Positions 1 through 13,945 are shown, counted from the stretch's first letter. The stretch is DNA of 33,390 nucleotides from Plantago elongata (GCA_036897095.1 JAYMSP010001322.1:1-33390), one strand, 5' to 3'. Numbers and translations are program-made. Notes: generated from the letters alone by a model not told the origin.

Positions 1-2845
1 TTACCAACGAGTCGAATTCGGAAATTAACGGCCGGTTATACCCGCCAGTTAATTACGAATGAGCGTTAAGTTATTATTTGATATTATATTAATAAAATAA
101 TAAAAATTATTTTTTTATTTTTAATTCTAGTCCAGTTCGTGTCCAATATCGTCCCGGATATCGAATTTGCATTTCTCGAAATTTATTTACGAGCCGCTTG
201 GAGTCCAGAAGAAACCAGGTTTATATAATGGTAAAATACCCATTACCCCTTCACTTATCTTCTTCTTTTCCAAATTTCCTTCCCTTCCCATCAGTTCAAA
301 TCGATCCACCTGCGCCGTTTCTTCTCCGTTAAGGAGCCGCCTCACCGACCATCGTTGTCGCCCGAAAAGACGAATCTGCTCCTCTACGCTACGTGGGTAA
401 GACACCCGACCGGAGAAGGACGCGTGGACGGGGGAATGGATGCGTGGCGGAACACGCGTCATGGAACGGGAAATTCCGGCCGGATAGCCAGCGCCCGTTC
501 GGCTATAAATAGCAGCCTCTGCCCCATCGCCCGTCACACTCCACACGCCAACCGGAAAAATAAACAGTAGTCTGCCCGCTCTTTCTCTCTTCCGTCTCAA
601 TTCACCTCCGCCCCTCACGCCGCCACCCACCGCACCTACCTACCGGATTAGTGTCGTTGCGCGCGATCAACTCCGGTTAGTACCTTCCTTTTCCGATTTT
701 TTCTCGAATTGGGACGGGAACAGTGGAATTAATTGTATATGTTGTGTGTGTTTCGAGTCTTCGCTCCTTGTTCGATTGTGGCCTGTGTCTGATTCTTGAT
801 TTCGATTTTGATTGTGTTGGCTTCTGATTGAATGATGTTGTTTACTGGAATTTGAGTTTAGTTATGCTTGAATTAGGTCTAGTGGAATTTGAGAAAGTTG
901 ATATATGAATATGTTGCTCTTCAATTTGATCTTTAACCGATGTAGTTATTGAAGGAGTGAATGTAGCCTTATTGGGCAAATAGTTACGGATAAATTGTTT
1001 CATTTGCGTTATCAGATAATCTGCATAATTCCTAAAATAATCTGCTAGCAAGGTTTTTCTTTTCATACATATACATAATTCCTTTTTGGATTTGTTCATT
1101 CGGTATGGGATTACCTGTACAATATTAATGGGTTTAATTATTTTTAAGTTATGTTGCCTGTGAATTATTTTTAGCTTACAGTAGTACTGTAGTAGAAGCC
1201 AACATCCTCTTTAGCCTTACTAGTGCAAATTTAGTTGCTGCAGTACAAAATGTCTCACCTTTAAATTGATGGTTCTAGAGTTCTTGTTGTACTTGTTCAA
1301 CTCAAAGGGGCCACTCTATGGAAATATAGTACTGCATTGAATTTATCTCTGTAAACAAGAACATAGGATAACCACTCACATAAGGGAACACTGCAAAGAG
1401 AACATGAGTATGGTCTGCACATTCTGTTGGTTTAAATTGTTGACACAGTTTCTTGTGTTGGAGACTCGAGCGTCGATCAATTGTAATGTGTTGAGTCTCT
1501 TTGAGTCATCTGCCTATTGTCCTACTGTGTCCCTATACAGCTGCTTTGCTTGAATTGTTGACCATGTCTCTTGTTGGCTTAGTGTAGGGTGTCGTGTCCT
1601 TGCTAACTCGTGAATTGCCTGTGGAATTTATATGGTTAGGCTGTATGTTAAGGAACTTGAACATAGAACCGGATACTAGGTCGATTTTGCGAGTGTCTTG
1701 TAGCATCATATGATTATATGGAATTATGTGCTTAAGCGTCGTTGTCATTTAACTGTTGTTACTTGTTATGATTGTTGGGGGATTTTTCGGGAGTCTTATA
1801 GTTATTATTGCGTAAAAACTAAGTAGCATTGTCCATTCATTAGGAGTACGAAGTTGCATAGCGTACCAGTTCCTTCAAGGTGAGCGATTTCAGGCTTTCG
1901 GCATCTGGCCCTGGGAAAGTTGTTACCCTTCCAGTCTTTAAATTCCAGTACCTGTTCCTGCTTATTTATCTGTCTGCCTAACACTGACTTCGGCTACGCG
2001 ACGACGACCAACTGACCCGACCCGATTACTAATTGCGATTACTGACTGTATAACTGTCGTTGACTTGTATTTTGGAGATACCTGACTTGTATTGACCTGG
2101 CATTATATTATTCTAGCTATCTATTGATATTTCATCCTGATGCTGACCCGTTGATCCACATGAACTACATTGCACGAAAAATGATTTTGAAAAGCAACCA
2201 CACACTGTTTTTTGAAAAAAAAACTTGGGAAACCGTCCTGGTCGACGTTGTCGACAAATGTTGTAAAGCGATCTGCAACGCTACTTTTTTGGGCTCCTGA
2301 CTGACTGTTCGTGCTATTCAAACAGTCCTATTCTATGAGTTGTGATGGGTCGTGCCTGTCATAAAAGCAACTCCACGACCGCCGCTACTTGTTGTTGACC
2401 GAAATCTGATCCGTTCGGTCTAGCCCAAGATAGTTACTGTTTAGTACTGTAAATCTAGCACCTTTCATGTGCTATGATTCTGACTTACTGTTAACGGTTT
2501 CCCTACTTTTTAAAACTGCCTGATCAGCGTGTTGTTTCTGTTTGCTATCCTGTTGTATTCATGCATTATCTTATACTTGCTTGATTATCCTCACTAAGTC
2601 TGTTGACTTACGCTCTTCCTGTTTAACTTTGATTTCCCAGGTTTAGAGCACGAGGAAAGGTCGGGGTAGATAGACAGACTGACTGACTGTATGCACTGTT
2701 ATTCCGTTGCTGCTCTTATAGACGTGTGTAATAACTATCGAATTATAAACTATATTTGGGGTCTGTAATAATTATTACTTTGATATATCTATGTATTTGG
2801 AAGTTCGACATAATCCTTGACGTCCGAACCAGACGGGGCCTTACA
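1..2845 (+). mobile_element. Long LTR (solo or 3' LTR) of a Ty3/gypsy-type retrotransposon, left end outside window
   Basis: The right end reads GACGGGGCCTTACA and stops in CA at 2845, which resembles the terminal sequence of long plant gypsy (Tekay/Del-like) LTRs. Inside it lie a TATA box near 504 followed by a CT-rich leader, a long non-coding body with splice-like sites (a donor-like GGTTAGTA near 675 and an acceptor-like TTTCCCAG at 2634-2641), and a short T/A-rich tail. No open frame of protein quality is present. No primer binding site such as TGGTATCAGAGC follows 2845, so this is not a 5' LTR; it is a solo LTR or the 3' LTR of an element extending left. The family assignment is by resemblance. 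An alternative is a non-coding or decayed gene with a real promoter. Moderate confidence. Confidence 0.55.
504..511 (+). promoter_or_regulatory. TATA box (TATAAATA) of the LTR promoter
   Basis: TATAAATA sits in a locally GC-rich stretch and is followed about 30 bases later by a pyrimidine-rich leader, the arrangement expected of a core plant promoter. It probably drives transcription from the LTR. Activity cannot be judged from sequence. Confidence 0.5.
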
Positions 2846-3868
2846 TATATAATCGATAAATTAATAATTTTTAAGTTAAGAGGTTTTACGTATATGCATG
2901 ATTGACCAACATAAATTTCAAGTGCATCAAAATCGGAATATTTTCTAATGAGATGTTACATATATTTTCTAATTTCTTACGGGTGGAGATAGCCTCCTCC
3001 TGATACACGTGTGTATGAAAGATTAAGTGTGCAACACTACATATGTATATATAGAAGTACGAGAAAATTGGATAAATTTTACTTCAGGTTGAGCCAAATG
3101 TAGTTTATATAGTCGACATTAACCATGTCTAATAGCCATACTTTAAATCAACCACGCGTATGAGCTATATACTCCGACCAATTTTGTCATAAGAAAATAA
3201 CGCGTGTTATTCAAACGCCGACAATGTTTTTACAATAGACTAATAAAATAATTAAGTATAATGCAAGTTGTACCATATATAATGTATATACTCAAACTAT
3301 TTTATAAAATTTACACCTTAAATCAATCTATCGTTTAAACATTGTACTCCGATCAATTTTGTCATCTGAAAAATGATGACATGTGTTACCATGTGGTTAG
3401 ATCTGGAACATTGTATGGAACAATGAAAAATATGTTATTATTGAGCTTATATGTTATTATTGAACTTATATGGATCAATATATAATTAGCCCATCTAACA
3501 AGGGTACTAAACGAAATTCACCCTGTAAAAATGTTAACAAAATAAATAAAGGTAGATCAAAGCTATTTTCTTATCTCTTTTGTTCGAATGAAGCCGATAA
3601 ATATAATGTGAAGATTGACAAAGAAAAGTTAAAAAAAAGTATGATAAAAGTATAATTTTGAACTGGACGTGATAGAATTTGTCATAATTGTAATCTTATA
3701 AATATTGAATAAATATAATAATAATAATCTAACATTGTCCATCAATTGTAAATGATCTGGTGGTTAAGTAATTAGATGATGAGCATATTGACAATGAATT
3801 GATTCCTAGCTACATCACATTTTTTCAATTAAATTTATAACAATTAAAACAATATTTATAATTATTCT

Positions 3869-3912
3869 AATAATAATAATAAATAAATAATAATAATAAT
3901 AATAATAATAAT
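3869..3912. repeat. (AAT)n microsatellite
   Basis: A run of TAA/AAT trinucleotides broken by two AAATAAAT units. It encodes only a spurious poly-Tyr stretch on the minus strand. Confidence 0.9.
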
Positions 3913-4353
3913 TTGAATTGTAACAAATTATAACTTTTAATTTTATTTTTATTTTTGAGGACAAATTTAATATTTTATTTAATATTTTTATTTTTTTATA
4001 TTTTAATACTCCTTTGGCGAATGAGGGATTGTCTTTTTGCCAAAAGGCGAATGGACGATCTTCATTCGTCAATTTGACCATTTAATATAGAGCGTTAGAT
4101 CAACGATCCAATGGCATATGATAAATAATGTCAGGCAGGATGAATTGTTCCTAATCGTAGAAGTGCCTACAAAAGAAACGCCAATGTTAAACGGAGAAAT
4201 GAAGAAGAAGTTGGATGGTTTTCATTCTTGGGATGGGCCAGGCCCATTTAGTCCGGCCCGTTTCAGGGTCCTTTTTACCTTCATATATAATTGCGAAATT
4301 AACTATGAGTAATTTTGGGTACTCCATAATTTATAATTACATCATAGTGTATA

Positions 4354-4371
4354 ATAATATATATATATATA
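4354..4371. repeat. (AT)n microsatellite
   Basis: A short alternating AT run in intergenic sequence. Confidence 0.8.
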
Positions 4372-4731
4372 GTAATTACTCCTAGCTCAGAGGAGCATCT
4401 GATTATTCGAACTGCATCACCTGCAAAATTTGTGTAGTAAATATTTTGCTTCCTTGTCAAACTTCCTCACAAACATTCTAATTAGGAACGAATTGTCCGA
4501 ATTATGTTGATGTTATGCAATGTAGCGTTGAAAAAAAAGTTTACCTTAATTTGATTGTTGGGACGTAATTAATTAATCTTATTCTTTGGATTTAAAACTA
4601 AATTTTAAATTAATTGTTAAAGTATGTATCTCGGTTGACCACTCGTGTGCACGATTTGGTTGTTGACTGACTTGCTAATCAGATGGACTTCTAATGGTGC
4701 ATGCACGTGCCACTCTTTCAAACTGGAGTAC

Positions 4732-4755
4732 AAATTAAATTAAATTAAATTAAAT
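4732..4755. repeat. (AAATT)n pentanucleotide repeat
   Basis: Nearly five consecutive AAATT units in intergenic sequence. Confidence 0.85.
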
Positions 4756-5539
4756 ACTATTGCCTGTCACTGAAATTAATTAATGCACATGAACATTTAC
4801 ATACGGATACGACCAAATACTATAATTAATTAATCAGTTTAATATTGTACTAATTTCGCAACAAAGCAGTTGTAAGTACGTTCGGCATAATAATTTACGA
4901 GAAATAAAATAATAAAGGTTGTTAGACATCATAAGACACGGGTCGCGGCTTCCCATAAAAACACCAACCTAATCTTAATTCAAACACGCTAAGTATGGTA
5001 ATTATGTAATTAATTACTATTTATAAGTGTGATCAGGATACAGCTAATCATGTTGCCAAATTACTGTATGTTACGTTAATGATTTTCTATGAGCTGAGAC
5101 CATTTTCAATTTTAACTATCTTATGCTAGTTTCAACATTTCTATTATTTAGATTTTGTTTTTCTCCTTCACTTTAAATTTTTATAAAATTCAGTTTAGTA
5201 CAATTTAAAATTTTACGGTTAGATAGTCACGATTTATTTAAAAGATAAGATGTCCGGAGAAAACAATTAAGAGGGGCAAGTGCCAAGTGGTGAAGACATG
5301 TATCATCCTGTACGAGTAGTCGAGTAATGAAGCTTCAGTGATAAATGTGTAAATTATAAGTATGCCTTTTAAGTTCTACTGGTCATTTCGCCTTTTCCGT
5401 CAATTTGCTATACATGTGGAATTTGTTTTCATGGCTTTTAATAAATTTGGGCAGAGGGTGGATCGGATGAGTTTTAATGCAGTGGCTTGAGTTCCCTTAA
5501 TTACTTTGCCAACCCAATTCGAGCGAGATCTTTTTCGAC

Positions 5540-6876
5540 TTTGGCACTTTTATTCTTCACCTATTAATCTGTGGATCGCCTGAATCATATTGTTGAATTT
5601 GATAATAGCTCCATCTTCCCCTTTCCAAAGATGTTCTTTCACTTTTGGATGTCTTCCATCGCTTTCCAGGACACCATACCAATTGGGTACACACACTATG
5701 ACCTGGGAAATTGTCTTTCGAATCCAACGGGCCTGACCACGTGCGAATTGAAGCCCGGACGCCCCCACACTCTTCGGAACACCGACACTGGGCTTTTTCT
5801 TTCCCCGGCGCGTGAATCCCACTCGCCAGCTTCTCTGCGCGTATTCCATGCGCGATTCTGGTCTATATTTTCGTCCGTTTCGCACGAATCTTGCTCCTTT
5901 TCGATCCAAAACAACTCCTATTGAATTCACCATAGAACATGGATCATTCATCTCGATCCATGCCCTTCTTCGAATCCCATGCCTATCCACCTGAATGTCC
6001 AATTCAGGTTTCTCCTGATCATGTCCGTCAGTATTTCCCGGAGATTCAGCATGTGGTGTGGCAGTATACTATGGTTTGCGAAACTGATGTTATCACCACA
6101 CCAGAGTTTATCCGATCCATCTTCAGTTTATCTGGCACACCATCTTCGATAGGCTCCACCTGACCAATGATTGATTCCCCTTCAACCATCTTGAATGTGA
6201 ATGCCGTGATCGATTTTTTTATCCGCAACAGACACGGTTTCTTCGAACCCTTCCATCAGTGCATCGATCACACCCTGCTGCATTAACAGAGCACACATTC
6301 TTTTCTTCAACAGATCGAAGTATGTCTTCCCTTCCAGCGGTTTGAGGTCGAACTTCGGAGACGTCATTGATGAACAAATACCAGTTGATTCTCTTCCCAC
6401 GTACGGTGCCAATTGTTAGGTTCAAACAATGGAAATCAACCATATTCAATCCAACAATCTCCAAACCAACCAAAATTTACGTGGTTCGGCAATTGCCTAC
6501 ATCCACAAAATACCAAGATTTCTATTAACCATGATCCAATACGCAATATACAAGGAATCGACCAAACTACCAAGCTATCCAGCTCCGTTCTCTTTTCCTC
6601 ACCGTATTTCTCTCTAGAAATCTCAATGTATTTGCATATGTTTTCTCATGATTTATTCTAGTAACTACATGTGTATATATACTAGATGAAATCGACATAT
6701 ATTACTTTTTCCTAAGCACAAAAGAGTTCTATTCTATCTAGAAAAGAAAACTTTGTCTTCAAGCAAAAGAATCCTAGTTAGATTCGACTTCTAACTGTCT
6801 CATGTGTCTTCAGTGTTATCGCCACAGCTCCAGTGTTTCTAGTGTTATATCCAAGTGTCACCGGTACACTCTAACA
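5540..6876 (-). mobile_element. Deleted Copia-like LTR retrotransposon (5' LTR plus truncated internal region)
   Basis: Read on the minus strand, an LTR (6876 to 6414) is followed at once by a primer-binding-like TTGGCACCGTACGTGGGAAG and then by a short gag-like frame starting with ATG near 6367. That frame contains KFDLKPLEGK and RMCALLMQQG, which resemble the N-terminal gag region of plant Copia elements. After about 60 residues the frame breaks, and the following sequence (FKMVEGES, then KPELDIQVDRHGIRR) looks like pieces from further along, suggesting a large internal deletion. The open frame at 5550-6002 is not recognised. No second LTR was found near the lower boundary, so the element is truncated and the lower limit is approximate. 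Confidence 0.6.
6414..6876 (-). repeat. LTR of the deleted Copia-like element (463 bp)
   Basis: On the plus strand the segment starts TGTTAG and ends CTAACA, a perfect 6-bp inverted terminal repeat in TG...CA form. Just inside lies TTTACGTGGTTCGGCAATTG, a sequence type common in plant LTRs. A primer-binding-like sequence directly abuts the 6414 side, so this is the 5' LTR of a minus-strand element. Confidence 0.65.
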
Positions 6877-8211
6877 CCACACATCGTATATCATTAATCC
6901 AGTGTATCCAGTATACCATGTTCCATTACTTCCTTTGATGGCTTCACAAACATTGTAGGACATATTTTATAAATTAATTACAAAACATTCCAAAAATCAA
7001 AATGATGCCAAACACATCCTTAATTTAAACTTCTAAATAATTTATATTTTTATCATTAATATTCAAATTATTATATTTGTATCCATTCAACAAAATTATT
7101 TTCTATTTTAAAACTTACCAACAAAAATTGCAAGTAACCCTCTTTAAAAAACTAATAAATATTTTAAACATAAATGTTCATTATGAAATAACAAAAAAAA
7201 AAGAAAAATATAGAAATAAATTCATATTTACGTGCTCCATGAAAATAGCATATACGGATACTATAGTTTGGAGATTCTCGAGTTGAAGCTTTGAAGTAAA
7301 TTACAAAAAAAAAAAAATAAAGAAAATTGTATATACATACTAAAAATTAATTTGTTAATAATTTTGAGATTTATTTTATAAGGTTTTGATATTTTTTACT
7401 TCATTCTCCACAAAACAAGGTTACCACTATACTTGTATGTATATTTTTATATTTTTATTATTTTAGGTAGATTATATTTGAAATATCATTTTATTTTATT
7501 TTTGTAAATAATTTTATATTTTTACAAGTAGCTAAAAAGTAATTTTGTATTTAATTTATTTTAGTTTAACGTTTAATAATTTGAAAAATGTGAAAGGAAA
7601 GAGCATGAAACTAGAGATTAAAAATAAGATCATACCTGGGAAGTAAATTTTGAAAACAGAAAATAATTTAATTAAATGGTTTATTAGGGAGAGCTGGCAT
7701 AATTTTTTCAAAATTCAATTACAGTTTAACATAACATTAACTATGCGAGGATTATGATGTGTAAGTTTGACCAATCCTATTATGCTTATATTGACAAATC
7801 TGGTGAGCTAAGTAATGGAGTTCGGTTGACTGTTACTGCTATATGAAAACATATTTTCAGGAGGCGATACATGAAAAGAAGGTTGACGTCCAGGTTTTCA
7901 TATTCTCGGACAATACTCACACCTTATCTTAGCAAGTTTCTCATTGAATTTCAAAGAAGACAATTTGGTATATCAGTTTAATATACAATGACTATCAATA
8001 AAAGTGAGAAACAATCGTTATCTCTATTGAACTCTACATCCCAAAGCATATTTTTCCGTCATGGTGATATGTGGCACATTCTAGCAATAAGGGCCCAAGG
8101 ATTTAGCAATGAATGGGGTCTCAACACCGAATTGAGGTGCCAGTTGGGTCAAGGATATAAGGCCTAGTCCGCAAACCATTTAGGTTTCACTGGTGGACCG
8201 GAGAGATCGAT
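6877..8211. other. AT-rich intergenic region, upstream flank of the AK6 gene
   Basis: Very AT-rich, with a poly-A run near 7302-7316. I see no coding region or element with readable ends. The distal part (about 7900-8211) probably contains the promoter of the adenylate kinase gene, but no clear TATA box could be chosen. Confidence 0.5.
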
Positions 8212-8346
8212 TTGAAGTCCATTAGGTTTGATGGGCTGAGTATAGGAAGTCACGTTTGGTTCAAATACATTGTAGCAAAATCTTTTCGCCAACTCTCAAA
8301 GACGGACAACTTTCCACACCATTTTGGTCTGAATCGGAGTAGATCA

Positions 8347-9829
<1,483 letters not shown>

Positions 9830-10476
9830 TACATCACTGAAAAACCTTCAACGTACGATGTTATAACCAAGATTTAGCATTGTAGCCTTTTAAGATTGCT
9901 TTATTGTGTACTTCAATATTTATATTATGTACAAGCAGCACAATTTTCCTGGAATATTGGTGTAATTCATCAGCTTTTAAGTGCAATATAAATAGCAGGT
10001 TCTACTTCATATGTTTTTGGTGCAGATATACTTGTAACTATAGAGTGCAAATCAGCAGTAGTATTTGACTCGGTCACTTGATAAGTTGGGTGCAAGCTTG
10101 AATGGTCATAAAATCCAAAACTCCAAAAGCAAAACCAAACTGAACTGTCAGATTTTGCCAAAAGGAAAGAACAAAAGAAACATAACTTAGGGGCTGATTG
10201 GTATGTTGCCAATTCAAATCAAATAATCAGCCATCAGGATTCAGGAGACAAAACTTGAGCATATAAGAATGATTTATAGCAGAAATTTGAAGTTTACAAT
10301 GCTCAATGAGAATTGATACATCTGGAATTGCTTCTGGACTTTAACTTAATGTTGACTTATTTTGCTCCATACTCGATGAGAGTTGCTGGACACTTACACC
10401 AATTGAACTCTTTGACAAGTCGGATCAGCCTCAAACAGTGTATCCACCGAGGTGGTGAACTGCATGCCTCACAGGT
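9830..10476. other. Convergent intergenic region between AK6 and the receptor-like pseudokinase gene
   Basis: Holds the 3' untranslated regions of two converging genes. The only structured item is a short palindromic MITE-like remnant at 10190-10232. The minus-strand open frame at 9970-10212 shows no protein features. Confidence 0.6.
10190..10232. repeat. Short palindromic remnant of the GGGGCTGATTG MITE family
   Basis: TTA precedes GGGGCTGATTGG, closely matching the end of the MITE at 14504. GGCTGATT (10192-10199) recurs inverted as AATCAGCC (10225-10232). It is probably two terminal repeats left after an internal deletion. Confidence 0.4.
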
Positions 10477-12562
10477 TCAACAACCAGGCGAAGAAGGCAT
10501 TGGCGTAGAATGTTCAGATATAGCTTCAGAAGATCCTCTACAAGTCGAATTTATCTGTCTAACATTCTCAATCATGCTGACAACCTCCAACATTTTTGGC
10601 CTCTGGTCTGGAGTTCTTGACACACATGCCAGACCTATCTGTAACATCTCGACCAGTTCTTCCTCTATATTTGGACACCTCAGCAGCACAATATCAAAAA
10701 CTTCAGCAGTCCACTCTTCCCGTACCACTGAGTGAACCCACCTAACCAAATGTACAACCTCATCACCCTTGGTGGTATGCACAGGGGATTTACCAGTGAG
10801 CAATTCAAGTAATACAACTCCAAAGCTGTAGACGTCCGAAAACTGAGTTGATTTACGTGTGTCTGATACCTCAGGAGCACGATACCCAGCAGCACGAGCA
10901 ATTGGAGGAACCAATGCACTGATTATTGTTGATAGTCCATGATCAGAGACACAACCGTACTGTTGGGAGTTCAGAAATATATTAGATGATTTGATATTTC
11001 CATGAACTAGCTTTCCATTGTTTTCAGCATGGATGCGAGTGATGCCCCTTGCAGCACCAAGGGCTATTCTTAATCGGGTTGCCCAGTCCAGCGGAGATCT
11101 GTTTGCTCCTTTTCCTGCAGGAAAGATACTTGCCATGACAAATAGAAACAGAACTAATAGGCAAGAAGTAGACAAATTAACAAATAAAAAAAATTCTCAT
11201 ATTGATCATGATATAGATAGGAAATAGCTTTCACTACAACCTAGGCTTTCATATAAGGCTGACATGTAACCAACAAAATAGTGCATCCATAAATTACATA
11301 CCATGTAACATGGAAGTGACACTGCCTTGACAATAGTAGTCATAAACCATAAGCTTTTCATCCTTGGAGTAATAATATGCCTTCAGCTCAGTGACATTCT
11401 CATGCTTGATACTTCCAATCAACTCCATTTGCTGCTCAAACTCCCTTTTACCCACATTCACATCCTTTAGCCTCTTCACGACCACATTAGTAGCATCTTC
11501 CAATATCACCTTATAAGCCATCCCATAAGTACCTTTCCCCAACACTTCAGCAGAAGCCCTCAACAAATCCTCCAAATCAAACACATAGTTGCACGCCTCA
11601 AAGAAGACCAACTTACTATCCACAGCATGGGTACCGGAAATCACTTTTCCCGGAGAACCCTCTCCTTTTTCCAACTTCCCAGAGAACCCCTCAGCCGTCT
11701 TTCTTCTCAGCAAGCAAACAAGTAAAAGAAAAGCTACTCCCAACAGCCCCAAAACAGAACCAGCTATGATAATCCCAAGCAAAGCTCTCTCACTCAATTT
11801 CGCACTACCAGTTTTACGACTCTTTTCACGAGGGACTACAACAACAGCAGGATCAGAATCATGAACCCAATAATCCCCTAAAGACTCACTATTACCCGAA
11901 AATGCAGTTTTCGGAAACTTCTGAAGCGATTTAGGCACACTACCTACAAGCCTATTGTATGACAGGTTAAGAAACTCCAAATTTGGATTAGGCAAATCAG
12001 GAACCTCACCAGAAAGCCTGTTGCTAGCAAGATTCAACAAACTAAGCTGACTTAAACTCGATAACGAACGAGGAATCGTGCCATTAAACTCGTTACCGGA
12101 CAGGTTAACAACAGTTAGGTTCCTCCAAACAGAGAAATCCACAGGCAAAGGACCAGTAAAATTGTTACCCTCAAGATAAAGAAAGCTCAAGTTTTTCAAG
12201 TTACCAAAATCAGAAGGAAAAGACCCGGTAATGCCATTAGATCTGAGGCTCAAGATCTGCAAAGCTGACAAGCGGCTCAATGTACCCTCCGGTAAAGGCC
12301 CGTGAAACCCTATGCCTGGAAGCCTCACTGACACAACCCTGCTACCATCTCCACTGCAAGTGATCCCAGTCCAGTTCTTGCAAACCTGAAGACTCTCATT
12401 CCAGTTCAATAACCGGATATGAGGAAAATTGTCAGCAAAATCAAGCAATGCCTGCTTGTCACTGTCAAGAAGTGTTGCAGAAACACTGTCTTCTTCAACC
12501 AGTGACAGTAAAAACAAGCTTACAACCAAGAATTTGATTGGTAAAACTTTCAGCTTCCCCAT
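10477..12562 (-). CDS. LRR receptor-like pseudokinase, At4g23740-like (LRR subfamily III), two exons, 632 aa
   Basis: Exons 11302-12562 and 10477-11114 are joined across a 187-bp intron (GTATGT...CTGCAG); phases agree. Order: signal peptide (about 1-30), LRR N-terminal domain with the WNES...C...W..C pattern (about 37-70), five to six LRRs (about 75-215), a transmembrane helix (about 260-286), a juxtamembrane segment, and a kinase-like domain (about 335-605) with LGKGTYG loop and Lys363 in VVVKRLKD. The catalytic loop is HGN (458-460) instead of HRD, and the metal motif is DHG (478-480) instead of DFG, so phosphotransfer is unlikely. Family members act as scaffolds or co-receptors at the plasma membrane. 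The upstream in-frame TTG is not a start; ATG at 12562 precedes the signal peptide. Very similar in layout to probable inactive receptor kinase At4g23740. Confidence 0.93.
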
Positions 12563-13945
12563 TTCAAAGATTGGATTTTTTTTCAAGTCTGATTCAAAAA
12601 ATTCAAAATCAAGAGTGCATTTTTCTGGGTTTGGAATGACACGAGTATATACGAGTGTGTAAGGGGAAAAGGGAAGCGAAGACCGAGAATGGTGTCTGGA
12701 AAAAGTAGAGTAAGATTCTTGAAATGGGGTTTGAAATCAGTGTCATAAAGGAGCTTTCTTTTTGTGTGTAGCCTTTAAGCTCTGGGGGTTTGTGCATATA
12801 CCAAACAAGCAAGAAGGTGATGCTACAGCTAAAGCTAGTGTTGGAGAATGGATTAAAATTCAACAAGTTAAGTATGATTTGTTTTACCTAACAGCAATTC
12901 TTTATTCCTACCAGTTAACTACTTTCTGTATAAGCTCATTTCTTGTTCATTTTCTACTGCCTTTTATAACATTTTTTTCACATGAAATTGGAATTAAAGC
13001 TGATAAATTGGATTGGATCCATGTCTATTCTTTTTGCCCTTTTGGTCACTAAGGTCTAATGATTTTGAATTTGATAACAAAGTGATGCTTTCAGTGTATA
13101 TCAAAGTACTTTTCAGTCCTGAAAAAATGAAAAAGTGAAAAAAAGTATTCAACATGATGTAATATTTGGAAAATATTAGTGCCACGAGTAATTTTTAAGA
13201 ATTTAGGGATTAAGTGATGATTATCATTTAGCTATTTCGTATTTTAAAAATAGTTAAAAACGATAAAGTGAACTGCTTTTAAATCTAATCAGAATATTCA
13301 ATTATCTAATTATGGTTAAAAATCATAATGTGTGTTGTCGTTGAATATAGTATCATTTGATCATTCCAATGTGGTTAAGAATCATAAAGTGGATTAGCCT
13401 ATGAATGCGAGTGTATCATTTGTTTTAATTCGAATATATCATTTGTTTATTTTATAGTTAAGAATTATAAAGTGAATTATTCTAGAAATTTCAACTATAT
13501 TATTTCTTTCTGTAAAAATGGTGAAATATCATAAAAGGAGATTACCCCGGTGCATTCTACTATATTATCTAGTTTAGCACGTGTAAATAACATGCATTTA
13601 CAATAAAAATGTATGTTTTCCGACCCAATTCAAAATCGGTGCATTCATCACCTCAATTCACAACCGTTTTCACTTGGACAATAACTATTAGGGTTATATT
13701 TAGTAAAACAAGTTCAAAGCTAGTTGGTAGCTGGTTATATAGCTTTATTTTTCTAATAAACTAACTTGATTATTTTCTCAAACCAGTTAATTTTTAAGCT
13801 TGTTTACTTAAGGAGTTGCGAATTCACGCAACGAACTTTTTATCGAAAAATTTCATGGAGCTGAAAAGCTAACTTAAAAGTTGTGTCAGGGCCTAATTAC
13901 AGGTATAGGTACAGTAAGAAGTGAATTTATTGGGGATCTTTAAAA
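12563..13945. other. Upstream region of the receptor-like pseudokinase gene and AT-rich spacer
   Basis: The first few hundred bases should contain the 5' untranslated region and promoter of the minus-strand gene. The rest is AT-rich without recognisable coding sequence. A phrase like AAGAATYATAAAGTG recurs imperfectly near 13315-13330, 13377-13392 and 13458-13473, which looks like a decayed tandem repeat. Confidence 0.5.

Larger units (their letters stand above)
2846..5539. other. AT-rich intergenic region, no gene seen
   Basis: No ORF here has recognisable protein features; the short ORFs are AT-rich chance frames. Two diverged copies of a motif centred on CCAATTTTGTCAT / TCAATTTTGTCAT lie near 3177 and 3351, each followed by a CGTGT/ATGTGTTA-like stretch, which suggests a decayed repeat. 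Simple repeats in the region are listed separately. Confidence 0.6.

Noticed and set aside
187..630. 147-codon minus-strand open frame
   Set aside because: Lies antisense to the LTR promoter and leader; Arg/Gly-rich from GC-rich DNA, with no protein features.
842..1099. 85-codon minus-strand open frame
   Set aside because: AT-rich chance frame inside the LTR; no family resemblance.
4920..5539. TGTTAG at 4920 as the second LTR of the Copia-like element
   Set aside because: The bases after it do not match the LTR starting at 6414, so only the hexamer is shared.
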